Source: Novipirellula herctigrandis
Lineage (GTDB): Bacteria > Planctomycetota > Planctomycetia > Pirellulales > Pirellulaceae
Length of the DNA: 64,000 nt
Reading direction: 5' to 3'
Assembly (NCBI GenBank): GCA_007859835.1
Contig: SJPJ01000002.1
Span: 697,278-761,277 of the forward strand
Under the pieces are notes generated by a model. It saw only the letters and a list, made by a program, of their open reading frames with translations. It had not been told where the DNA came from and ran no database searches. Shown piece after piece: positions 1-8,139 of this stretch; position 1 is the first letter of the stretch, and every line of letters starts with the position of its first letter. Both the position numbers and the translations under genes were made by a program.

Positions 1-1501
1 GCCCATCGACATGACCGACTTCGACTCGAAATCGTTGCATTCCTTCACGAACCGGACCGTTTCGCATCGAGCGTCTTCCCGATCTACGATCAAAATCCTG
101 ACTTTCATCTCGATCTCGGCGGTCTCCAAAATCGCGTTTTTTCCCACGCTTTGGCTTGGGCGCATCCTTGAGCAGTAACGGGCGGCCACCTCGCGTCATT
201 TCCGCAAGCGCTGCTGCCACCATCTCGATCGGTTGCTCCGTTTCCTCGACATATTGGCTGATCAGATCTTTGAAGAACGAAACATCTCGCCCTGCAATCG
301 TTTCCGTGATGCTGTTTTTAAAACCATCAATTCGCTTCTTGTTAATCTCTTCCGTCGTAGGCGGATTGACCACTTCAATGGTTTGCCGAGTCAATCGTTC
401 AATCGCACGGAGTCGTCCGGTTTGGCTTCGCGAAAGCAAAAGAATGGCTTCGCCACTACGTCCGGCTCGCCCGGTGCGGCCAATGCGATGAATGTAGGAT
501 TCGCTATCATGGGGTGCGTCGAAGTTAATCACGTGACTGATGCGTGATACATCCAAGCCTCGAGCAGCAACATCGGTTGCCACCAAGATATCCAAGTGGC
601 CCGACTTCAACTTATCGACGGTCCGTTCGCGAAGCCCTTGAGGCATGTCACCGTTCAGTGCCGCCGCAGCATAACCCCAACGTGTTAGATTATCGGCCAA
701 GGTGGTTGTTGATTCTTTGGTTTTGGCAAATACGATCACGCCGTCTGTGGTTTCGGCTTCGAGAAGCCGCATCAACAATTCTGGTTTTTCTCTTGGTGTT
801 ACGTACAACGCTCGTTGGCGAATTCCATCGGCCGTCATCGTTTTCTGCTTGATTTGAATCGTTTCAGGATTCTTCAAGTGCTTATTGGCAATCCGACGAA
901 TCGGCTGCGGAAGGGTTGCAGAGAAAAGTGCGATTTGAGTCTCCGCCGGAGTCTGATCGAGTACAAATTGGACATCTTCAAGGAAGCCCATGTTCAACAT
1001 CTCGTCCGCTTCATCGAGCACCAAACAATCAAGTTGGTTCACGACAAGCGTGCCACGTTTGATATGGTCAATCACACGACCAGGTGTTCCGACAACGACC
1101 TGAACACCTCGTCGCAATTGTTTCAGTTGGGGTTCGTAATCTTGACCGCCATAAATCGCGGCGACCGACATCCGGTCCATTTCGCCACCGTAAGTCGAAA
1201 AGGACTTTGCAACTTGAATCGCAAGCTCTCGCGTCGGTGCAAGCACTAACACTTGAACCGCCGTTTTACTCGGGTCAATTCGTGACAAAATCGGCAGCGC
1301 GAAGGCGGCGGTCTTTCCAGTTCCCGTTTGGGCCTGGCCAATCACATCACGTCCATCGAGCAGGTGTGGAATGACGGCGGCTTGAATAAGTGACGGCGTC
1401 GTATAACCAGCTTTTAGCACGGCTTTTTGAACGGCGTCGGAAAGAGCAAGGCCAGAAAATGTTTCGGTAACGGTAGCGGGGCTGTTGTCCAGCTGAGTCA
1501 T
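1..1501 (-). CDS. deaD: DEAD-box ATP-dependent RNA helicase, DeaD/CsdA-like (3' end cut by window edge)
   Basis: The minus strand is open from an ATG at 1501 to the left edge (500 codons, no stop), so the C-terminus lies outside. Walker A (AQTGTGKT) is at about residues 57-64, the DEAD box at 163-166, and the SAT motif and the C-terminal HRIGRTGR motif follow. A charged linker rich in Lys/Arg/Asp precedes residues reading RFRVEVGHVDG, which match the start of the DbpA-type RNA-binding domain of CsdA/DeaD helicases. Family members unwind RNA duplexes in ribosome assembly, cold adaptation and mRNA decay. The start codon has only a weak Shine-Dalgarno. The family is certain; the deaD subtype rests on the truncated C-terminal domain. 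Confidence 0.93.
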   Translation of the reverse strand, partial: MTQLDNSPATVTETFSGLALSDAVQKAVLKAGYTTPSLIQAAVIPHLLDGRDVIGQAQTGTGKTAAFALPILSRIDPSKTAVQVLVLAPTRELAIQVAKSFSTYGGEMDRMSVAAIYGGQDYEPQLKQLRRGVQVVVGTPGRVIDHIKRGTLVVNQLDCLVLDEADEMLNMGFLEDVQFVLDQTPAETQIALFSATLPQPIRRIANKHLKNPETIQIKQKTMTADGIRQRALYVTPREKPELLMRLLEAETTDGVIVFAKTKESTTTLADNLTRWGYAAAALNGDMPQGLRERTVDKLKSGHLDILVATDVAARGLDVSRISHVINFDAPHDSESYIHRIGRTGRAGRSGEAILLLSRSQTGRLRAIERLTRQTIEVVNPPTTEEINKKRIDGFKNSITETIAGRDVSFFKDLISQYVEETEQPIEMVAAALAEMTRGGRPLLLKDAPKPKRGKKRDFGDRRDRDESQDFDRRSGRRSMRNGPVREGMQRFRVEVGHVDG

Positions 1502-1997
1502 ACGGGTACTTTGCAAGTAAGAGCGTGTTCGAAAAAGGGTCTCACCCTCGATAGAACACGCTTTGATTCAACACCACTCGGTAGGCACCGGTTTGTTGAA
1601 CTGGATGGTCTGACTCAGAATCGGCCAGAGCAATGGATAAAGCACGTTCGTAGAGGAATTCCTCGCGGCAAAAGCGTTGCCACGGACAGGCAGACTGTAA
1701 GAAAACATTGTCTTTTCCGCAACTCTCGGCGCGAGGTCGCCCTCGCATTGCAGGTAGGTTTATAACGACGCATCGTGCACTGTGTGACGCAATTGGATCA
1801 CCGAGAGTCCTTAGCGTGAATCAACGCCCCCTTCGCAAAAAACGCAAAACTTTCAGTTTTCCAACTATCCATGTGGTTCTTCGGTCCGTGCCAGGCGACT
1901 CTCTTCAACTTCGGTTGTGGTCACGCCAACAAAAAAACGCGAGACAACTGTCTCGCGTTCTCTTGATATCCATCGTTAGCAAACAACAATTGGTTCG
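1502..1997. other. Intergenic region upstream of the helicase gene
   Basis: About 500 bases without a convincing gene. It must hold the promoter and leader of the helicase gene and, at its right end, the terminator of the next minus-strand gene. A 68-codon minus-strand frame at 1542-1748 has no recognisable features. A long leader would suit a cold-shock-type helicase mRNA, but no conserved RNA element was recognised. Confidence 0.5.
1930..1960 (-). terminator. Rho-independent terminator of the Gly/Met-rich protein gene
   Basis: Read on the minus strand, a GC-rich perfect inverted repeat (ACGCGAGACA and its complement, 1937-1958) is followed by seven T residues (1930-1936). It lies about 40 bases after the stop codon at 1998, as expected for an intrinsic terminator. 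Confidence 0.85.
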
Positions 1998-2933
1998 CTA
2001 ACCTTTTTTCGAAACCGAACTCGATGAACTCTCGATAATGGGTTCAACGTCCATGATTTCGCTCTGCTGTGTCTCATACTCGTCTTGCGAACTTGCGATA
2101 CGTTGAGCTTCAGCCACGATCAGCATCGCGGTCTTCAATTCGATTGGCGAGAACCAGCGCACGTTGCCTGTGTACTTGCTTTCCGAACGGTTCTTGACTG
2201 CCAGTTCCTGCCAAGACAATTTATCCAATATGTGCCACGCTGCGGCCTGCGCTGAGTTTTGGGTAACAAGCGAATTGCCAAGGGCTTCACATACCAAGCG
2301 AACGCTTGTATCGGTCGTGACTTGTTCCAGTGGAACGATTTTGTATTCCATCCGTGGATTCGGGTCGGGCTTACCGTGTTCTAGACAAACCGTTGCGACC
2401 GAGAGCTTCTTGGTGCGTTCTGGTGGAACTCGCATCATGCCGCCCATGCCGCCGCCCATGCCACCCATGCCGCCGCCCATGCCGCCACCCATGCCGCCAC
2501 CCATGCCGCCGCCCATGCCGCCGCCCATGGCTTGGCCACCGCCACCGCCCATGCCGCCACCGCCCATGCCGCCCATGCCGCCGCCCATGCCACCCATGCC
2601 GCCGCCCATGCCACCCATGCCCATTTGAGCAAGGACATGAACACCAGCAAACGCAGATGGCAAACGCAGATGCATCGGCTTGTCCGTCAAATTCTTAACG
2701 ATCACGTTTGCGTTGGTCGTATCCAACGGTATGAACTTGACTTCGACTTGGCCTGCGTCCATCGCCTCGAACAGACCGGCATTGATCGCATCGTCGTCCG
2801 GCAGCAAGCTTTCAGCTCGCAAAGTCGCCCCATGGAAGACGCTAACGCTAATGCATAAAAATGCGGAACAGAGTGGAAGCAGCAGACCGGTGCTGCGTTG
2901 AGAAAGTTTCATCACGCCGTTTTTCCTCTTCAT
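1998..2933 (-). CDS. Secreted protein with a Gly/Met-rich repeat
   Basis: 311 residues. A basic N-terminus and hydrophobic stretch (about residues 12-38) look like a signal peptide. A globular part (41-103) includes VKNLTDKPMHLRLPSAF, suggestive of a beta-sandwich. Residues 104-167 are almost only Gly and Met in GGM/GGGM steps. A second globular part with conserved-looking Cys and Trp follows, then a Ser-rich tail. Proteins of this plan are recalled from Rhodopirellula relatives, but no function is known to me. Two ATG starts are possible (2933 or 2912), each with a purine-rich stretch upstream. The gene stands alone and ends at a strong terminator. Envelope location is inferred from the signal peptide. 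Confidence 0.85.
   Translation of the reverse strand: MKRKNGVMKLSQRSTGLLLPLCSAFLCISVSVFHGATLRAESLLPDDDAINAGLFEAMDAGQVEVKFIPLDTTNANVIVKNLTDKPMHLRLPSAFAGVHVLAQMGMGGMGGGMGGMGGGMGGMGGGGMGGGGGQAMGGGMGGGMGGGMGGGMGGGMGGMGGGMGGMMRVPPERTKKLSVATVCLEHGKPDPNPRMEYKIVPLEQVTTDTSVRLVCEALGNSLVTQNSAQAAAWHILDKLSWQELAVKNRSESKYTGNVRWFSPIELKTAMLIVAEAQRIASSQDEYETQQSEIMDVEPIIESSSSSVSKKG
2433..2624 (-). repeat. Low-complexity GGM-coding repeat
   Basis: Degenerate 9- and 12-base units read GGC GGC ATG or GGC GGC GGC ATG on the minus strand. They encode residues 104-167 of the surrounding gene. Synonymous differences between units show selection on the protein or past slippage. The other frames of this stretch stay open only because of the repeat. 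Confidence 0.9.
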
Positions 2934-3433
2934 CGATTCGCCTCTTGTGTAGGAGAAGTGTTTTGAAAATGCGTCCCGACAAACGAGGCGAATCAGATCG
3001 TGCAGCCAACCAAATTCTTCTGCGATGAACGACAGCCCCTAGCTGTCGATTCACGAGCCGACTGGTTTCCCCGGCGAACACGAACGATTTTCTGTCAAAG
3101 ACACCCCCTACAGGATAATCGCTCGCAGTGTTCCTTCCAAGCAGAATCCGGCTCAGATCCGCAATCTCTGGCAGAAGACCCTACAAAAGGTCCGATCCAG
3201 AGAACCGGAAAAATCGTTCCTCTGCGATGCCCATCGATTTCCACGAGATGACTCGTGTTTCCACGAGATAACTTGGGTTTCTATTGGATTTCGTCCACCG
3301 GCAACTAATATCAAGGATTCGAAAGCGTGAATCATAAGAGCCAGAAGCCGGAAACCACGACAATTTGATGAATGATCGTCGTATTTTCTTTTGGCCCCAT
3401 TCCCCCCCTCCAAGCGAAAGGTCCCTCCTAACT
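2934..3433. other. Divergent intergenic region with a short duplicated motif
   Basis: 500 bases between divergent genes, so it should hold both promoters. Around 3238-3272 the motif TTTCCACGAGAT occurs twice, about 20 bases apart, followed each time by A/G and ACT. Direct repeats in a divergent promoter could be protein-binding sites, but nothing more supports this. No gene was recognised. Confidence 0.45.
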
Positions 3434-4195
3434 ATGAAACGCAACAAATCAATCTACTCGCTACTCGTCGCAGCACTCGCGATCGGACTTCTTGGTGCCC
3501 CAATTCGCAGCAGTTTGGGTCAAGATGAAGCTGCCGATGCAGTGACTGAAACGGTTGAAGAGGTTACCGAAGCGGTTCCTGAAGCCCCCGAAGCGGACGT
3601 CATTGTCGCCGAACCGGTCGAAGTCGAAGAAGCTCCGGAAGCCGCTGAGGAAACACCGGCACCGATTGAAGAGCCCGCTGAAGAAGCAGCCGATGAAATG
3701 GAACCGGTGGCCGATGAAACGCCAATCGCCGCACCTGCGTCGAAGGAAGAAACCCCACCGGCTACCGAGGAAGCCGCTGCAGAACCCGCACCTGCTGCTG
3801 AACCCACACCTGCTGCTGAGCCTGTTGCTGAGCCTGTTGCTGAGCCTGCAACCGATGCCGAACCTGTTCCGATGGTGGAACAAGAAATCCCGCCAGCACC
3901 GAGTGCGCCTATCGTTTCAATGGAAGAAGCGACTCAGTCTTACCCAGCACCATTACCGGCTTCTCCTTCATCGCCTGTCGATTATCCGATTTATCCACAA
4001 CCGACATTCGATGCGGCGTACCCATGTCAAGGCGAATACGCTCCACCAGCAACCAATTGCTGCTACGAAATGCCAATCAATGCAGGACCAATTTGTTGCG
4101 AGCCAGTTTGTTGCGAGCCAATTTGTTGCGAGCCTGCACCTTCGTGCTGCAAGCAACAGCGCGGATGCCTGAGCCGTCTGTTCAGTTGCTTCTAG
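3434..4195 (+). CDS. Secreted Pro/Ala/Glu-rich protein with a Cys-rich C-terminus
   Basis: 253 residues from the ATG at 3434, chosen because a signal peptide (MKRNKS then a hydrophobic stretch ending near SSLG) begins there; an in-frame ATG at 3365 would put 23 polar residues ahead of it. The mature part starts with a long acidic Ala/Pro/Glu/Val region with AEP and AEPVAEPVAEPA steps, like a flexible spacer across the periplasm or cell wall. The last 45 residues hold a run of CCEP units and close with SCC, GC and SCF. The paired cysteines suggest disulfide cross-linking or metal binding; this is inference. No family was recognised. Confidence 0.8.
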   Translation: MKRNKSIYSLLVAALAIGLLGAPIRSSLGQDEAADAVTETVEEVTEAVPEAPEADVIVAEPVEVEEAPEAAEETPAPIEEPAEEAADEMEPVADETPIAAPASKEETPPATEEAAAEPAPAAEPTPAAEPVAEPVAEPATDAEPVPMVEQEIPPAPSAPIVSMEEATQSYPAPLPASPSSPVDYPIYPQPTFDAAYPCQGEYAPPATNCCYEMPINAGPICCEPVCCEPICCEPAPSCCKQQRGCLSRLFSCF

Positions 4196-4219
4196 AGCTA
4201 GCTTGACGACGAATAAAGC

Positions 4220-4990
4220 TTAGAACCGCCGCTCGGTAACGGCTTCGTGACCGAGTGGCGAGCGGCCAATGACAATGGCCGCCAGTGCGCCGGCAACAAA
4301 GCCGCCTATATGTGCCCACCAGGCCACGCCTCCAGCAACTCCGCCTGCTATCGCCGTCACACCGCTGAAGGCTTGAAACAAAAACCAAATCCCAAGGAAG
4401 ACGGGTGCAGGTAAGACGATTGTTTGCAAAATGACAAACAACGGTATCACCGCCATCACTTTCGCGTGCGGATACAAATACGCATACGCCCCCATCACTC
4501 CCGCAATCGCGCCACTGGCTCCAATGGTAGGAATGACGCTTTCGGTGCCGGTGAAGTAATGGGCCAACGCCGCCGCGATGCCGGTTCCCAAATACATTGC
4601 TGAATAGCCAACGTGCCCCAAACGATCTTCGACGTTGTCTCCAAAAATGTGGAGGAACCACATATTGCCAAGAAAGTGCATCCATCCACCATGCAAAAAC
4701 ATACAGGTAATGACCGTCATCCATGCCGGAATGATCGGCGACGCCATCTCTCGCGTCACTTCACGAACCTGGATGCCGTAAGACGTCATTTCTTGGACTT
4801 GTTCTCGAATAACCAAGTCAGCAGACGGATTCGATAGCCGAGCAGGTGTCATCCCAAATCGCTCGACGATCGTCGCATCACCGGGGCCAGCCGAAAGCTG
4901 GATTAGAAAAGCAACCGTACAAATCGCGATGATGATGTAATTGACGACCGGGGTCGTGCGGCTGGGTATGCTGTCGCGTAAAGGAATCAT
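4220..4990 (-). CDS. Rhomboid family intramembrane serine protease
   Basis: 256 residues with six or more hydrophobic helices. Rhomboid hallmarks are in order: HGGWMHFLGNMWFL (about 100-113, with the oxyanion Asn at 109), GASG with the catalytic Ser at 159, and HIGG with the catalytic His at 227. Between the first helix and the HGG motif is an extramembrane loop of about 60 residues (about 35-90), common in planctomycete and actinobacterial rhomboids. It cleaves transmembrane substrates in the inner membrane; the substrate is unknown. It converges on the Cys-rich secreted protein gene with a 24-base gap. Confidence 0.95.
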   Translation of the reverse strand: MIPLRDSIPSRTTPVVNYIIIAICTVAFLIQLSAGPGDATIVERFGMTPARLSNPSADLVIREQVQEMTSYGIQVREVTREMASPIIPAWMTVITCMFLHGGWMHFLGNMWFLHIFGDNVEDRLGHVGYSAMYLGTGIAAALAHYFTGTESVIPTIGASGAIAGVMGAYAYLYPHAKVMAVIPLFVILQTIVLPAPVFLGIWFLFQAFSGVTAIAGGVAGGVAWWAHIGGFVAGALAAIVIGRSPLGHEAVTERRF

Positions 4991-5058
4991 AGTGCGAAAT
5001 TATCACTCGATCACTGCCATCGGCAACCCGTTGATCCGGCGTGCCATGGACATCAACG

Positions 5059-5100
5059 AAAAAACCGCACTGTGACCGGTTGGCGACAGTGCGGTTTCGC
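5059..5100 (-). terminator. Rho-independent terminator of the SLBB export gene
   Basis: An 11-bp perfect stem (AACCGCACTGT at 5063-5073 with its complement at 5086-5096) is followed on the minus strand by a run of T residues. It lies about 35 bases after the stop of the export protein gene. Confidence 0.88.
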
Positions 5101-5130
5101 GTTTCGTAGGACTTGGTTGCTTCTCAAAAC

Positions 5131-6480
5131 CTAGTTTCGAAGCAACTCTCGAATTCCGTAAGTAAAGAAGGTTGCGATACCGAAGTTAAGCACTTCCTCT
5201 TCACAGGTGTGTTGGAGGATGATCGTATCACCGGCCATGATCAGCGGTCGGCTCTTCGGATCATTAATCGCTTTCGTCAGGTCCACTTCGATTGCAACTT
5301 GCCCGTTACAGCGTGTTTTGCGAAGGATGTAAACACGCCCTGGTGGTATCGACGAACCAGCTGAACCGATCAGACTGCCCGATCCACCTGAGACTGATTT
5401 CCCAACTCCGCCGCCAGCAACCGCGATGGCTCCGAGAACGTCAAGGTCGTAGTCACGTGGTAGCGGGAATTCTCCCCCAGGCAGCAAGCCACCAGTGTAG
5501 TAGACTTCGGTTTCTCGCGATTCGATGTAGACAATGTCGCCATCTTGAAGCGTGATTTGTTCGTTGGTGATATCTGGAATAACGCCTGGTTTTACACGCA
5601 ATGGAATTCGCAGGATCGAAGGATCCTCTGGAAGTTCCGGTGGGCAAGCACAAGGATCTAACATCGCGGCACGTTGTTGTGCATAGAATTGCTGCATGAA
5701 TTGCGACCGTTTACGTTGGTCCGCTTCGGTTGCCCGAAGCACCTTCACTTCGTTTTTGGCGTTCAATCCAGGAAGTCCGCCGGTTTCAACCAAAGCATGA
5801 AGCACATCGTTTTGGTACGCAGGCAACTTCACCATTGCACCGCTTGCACTTCTGTCGCTGCCACCGCGAATGTAGTCGGCCGCAAGGTTTTGCACATTCA
5901 ATCCACCGCCGTCTTCACGCACCACGATCACGTCGTAGGTTCGTTCCTTGATAATCGTGACAATCGGGCGAGCTTTCTCGGGTCGCAAGATTTCGTTGTC
6001 GATGTAAGCATCACGGATCGATTCGCGAACTTGCTCAAGCGTCAAACCTTCCACGTCGAGTGGCTCGATCAATGGCAGAGCCAACGTCCCGTCGTCTTGT
6101 ACAGCGATTGGATAACCAATCGAAGGTGGCAAAGTGCTTTCCGAATCGGGGAAGTTCACTGGCGGTGGTTCGGGCGGTGCATTGGGTGGATTGAAAGGTA
6201 GCACCCCTTCAATATAGACGCCCAAAATATCGCCACCTGAGATTTGGTAATCACGAGGCGGTTCGAGCGAAAGTAGCGAAATGTCAACGGGGACCAAATC
6301 ATTCTTTGGCTCAGCAAAGAATGTATCAGGCAACCGATTGGCGGGAACACCATCGATGGGCTGCGTCAATGTCGTGCAACCGGTAAACGAGGTGCATAGA
6401 AGACCGGCGGCGACTGCGGTCGATAAAGACCGAAGAATGCGGGACGCCCGTTTTCCGACTAGCAAAGATTTCCTGTTCAT
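5131..6480 (-). CDS. Polysaccharide biosynthesis/export lipoprotein with SLBB domain (Wza-like)
   Basis: 449 residues from the ATG at 6480; an in-frame TTG six codons upstream is less likely. The N-terminus is basic, then hydrophobic, ending in FTGC with the lipidated Cys at 35. The Poly_export domain starts near YQISGGDILGVYIEG and contains LPLIEPLDVEGLTLEQVRESI. An SLBB-type segment follows (QDGDIVYIESRETEVYYTGG), then a VGKSVSGGSGSLIGSAG linker and a final GDTIIL segment. Family members form the outer-membrane channel for capsule or exopolysaccharide. It lies downstream of another lipoprotein gene on the same strand (137-base gap), and a lipid-linked sugar transferase is divergent nearby, consistent with exopolysaccharide work. 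Confidence 0.93.
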   Translation of the reverse strand: MNRKSLLVGKRASRILRSLSTAVAAGLLCTSFTGCTTLTQPIDGVPANRLPDTFFAEPKNDLVPVDISLLSLEPPRDYQISGGDILGVYIEGVLPFNPPNAPPEPPPVNFPDSESTLPPSIGYPIAVQDDGTLALPLIEPLDVEGLTLEQVRESIRDAYIDNEILRPEKARPIVTIIKERTYDVIVVREDGGGLNVQNLAADYIRGGSDRSASGAMVKLPAYQNDVLHALVETGGLPGLNAKNEVKVLRATEADQRKRSQFMQQFYAQQRAAMLDPCACPPELPEDPSILRIPLRVKPGVIPDITNEQITLQDGDIVYIESRETEVYYTGGLLPGGEFPLPRDYDLDVLGAIAVAGGGVGKSVSGGSGSLIGSAGSSIPPGRVYILRKTRCNGQVAIEVDLTKAINDPKSRPLIMAGDTIILQHTCEEEVLNFGIATFFTYGIRELLRN

Positions 6481-6617
6481 CCCTGAACTCTCTAACAAAG
6501 GATAATTCGTATGCGTAAATTGGGGCGCTGGTGGGCGTCACCACGAGACAATCGTTTTCGAGATAGGCCGACTCTGATGGGAGGCTTCCGTTCTCGAACA
6601 AAATCAAGTTATCAAGA

Positions 6618-7703
6618 TCACTGAAAGCTAAACGGCAAATCTGCTGCGGATGACTTCGTTGCCGATTTCGCCTCAGGCTTGCTATTCGATGCGTCCGAAA
6701 CAGGCTCTGCAATTGCGGCAGTTCCGAAAATGCTGTCGATGACATCGTTGATGTCTGCCGACGCAACGGTATCGGAATTTGCCGAATCGCTGTGGGCCTT
6801 CGCAGGAGACGATGAACTTGATGGGCGGGGTTCCAACTCAGGTATATCCGAGGAGGAGGCACTGAAAGAGTAACCCTGGTCGTCGTTAAACATCATCGCT
6901 CCGGCGTCTTCACGAAGCTCAAGTACATCTTGCAGACTCGAACCAGTATCTTCTTCCTGAACTGCAGGCGTGCCTTCCTGCATCGGTGCCGCGTTGGTGT
7001 TGTCATCAACAAACGGACTTTGCGGCAGATCCAACCCGATATCATTATCGCTTAAGGCTGGCGCTGCCATCATCGCCGGAATCGCCATTGGTGCTGCATT
7101 CATTGGCATGCGGCCCGTTTGGATTTGATTCCAATGCCCCACGCCATCTTGCTCAGCGGCTTTGACGCCCATCGGATAACCTGCGAACCAATCGTTGACG
7201 GCCGATTGACCGTTAGCCGATTGATAAGCCCACCCCCAATACTTCGACGGTGCTACCGAGGGAATACATCCGTTGCCGCCATTAGCGACATCCATGTAGC
7301 CTTCAATAAAACCGTCTTTGAACGCTGAGGATGGGTTACAGAATTGGTGTTTCTGACAATGCCAAGCTTTCGCGGCCATCACCCTGTTGCGGTGACCGAT
7401 CATAAACTCGTCCAACGCCTCCGTTTGTTGAACCGACTTGCAGACACCACTAAACATGGTGCATCCAGTTGATCCGACAATCGCGATGGAAAGTCCTGCC
7501 AACATCACAGCGCGGATGGCGCGACGACTACGACGAGACTTGCGAGTTAGTTTGCTTGAACCGGACGCAGCTGATGAAACAAGTTCACCAGGCGGCAAGC
7601 TCGCACAATCATCCATTGAATGGTTCATAGCGTTTTCCGTTTCCGCGACGCCACTTTGGGCGTTGATTCGTGTTTGCGGTAAAATGAGTGAACGAATCGC
7701 CAT
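6618..7703 (-). CDS. Putative lipoprotein upstream of the polysaccharide export gene
   Basis: 361 residues from the ATG at 7703, chosen because AAAGGGGGG lies just upstream. A hydrophobic segment after KSRRSRRAIR leads to VGSTGC, a good lipobox, but it ends near residue 80, which is unusually deep for a signal peptide. Either translation starts further in, or the N-terminus has a cytoplasmic extension. After the Cys come a conserved-looking block with several Cys, Trp and Tyr (about 95-190, including YWGWAYQSANGQ) and a Ser/Asp/Ala-rich tail. It probably forms an operon with the export lipoprotein. I recognise no named domain; a role in exopolysaccharide export is inferred from position. Confidence 0.8.
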   Translation of the reverse strand: MAIRSLILPQTRINAQSGVAETENAMNHSMDDCASLPPGELVSSAASGSSKLTRKSRRSRRAIRAVMLAGLSIAIVGSTGCTMFSGVCKSVQQTEALDEFMIGHRNRVMAAKAWHCQKHQFCNPSSAFKDGFIEGYMDVANGGNGCIPSVAPSKYWGWAYQSANGQSAVNDWFAGYPMGVKAAEQDGVGHWNQIQTGRMPMNAAPMAIPAMMAAPALSDNDIGLDLPQSPFVDDNTNAAPMQEGTPAVQEEDTGSSLQDVLELREDAGAMMFNDDQGYSFSASSSDIPELEPRPSSSSSPAKAHSDSANSDTVASADINDVIDSIFGTAAIAEPVSDASNSKPEAKSATKSSAADLPFSFQ

Positions 7704-8139
7704 TTGGCCCCCCTTTGGCAGCAAAGGCATTCCGGTTCTAGTCCTACTGTTTGTGACGGTTGTACGTTTAAATACCACCGCTCAGGGCTATTTATCGCCG
7801 CGTTAGGCCTGTGGGATTAGCTAAATATTTCGGAAACAACGCTTGTGACGACAGGTCGGGTTATAACGACAATGTCAGTTCGTCCAAATCATGCGGTTTT
7901 TTCCGTATTTTCTAGCAAGGGAAGCTATGCTGCTTAGAACAGAAGGAAACACAATTAATTGCAAAAAATTCGGTTATCGCCGGTTCGCCTAAGCAATCCC
8001 ATTTTTATACTGGGGCTGACGAATCGGCTTCATTCACTGCGACAGATCCATCATTTGCCTGTAGTGATTTCCGCTTCATCGGGCTATAACCTATCGAAAT
8101 GCCCTACGCCCCACGAATTTTACACCTAGGCAAACTTTT
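7704..8139. other. Divergent promoter region
   Basis: 436 bases between the lipoprotein operon (minus) and the sugar-phosphate transferase gene (plus), both likely surface-polysaccharide genes, so coordinated control is plausible. The DNA is locally AT-rich (about 7890-7980). No operator, riboswitch or small gene was recognised. Confidence 0.45.

Noticed and set aside
2164-2698. Plus-strand frames rich in Pro-Met or His/Arg/Cys opposite the Gly/Met gene
   Set aside because: They stay open only because the GGM-coding repeat is simple in every frame. The minus-strand frame has a signal peptide and a terminator.
3461-4172. Long frames on both strands over the Pro/Ala/Glu-rich gene
   Set aside because: Low-complexity shadows. 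Only the plus-strand frame at 3434 has a signal peptide and codes a coherent repeat and Cys tail.
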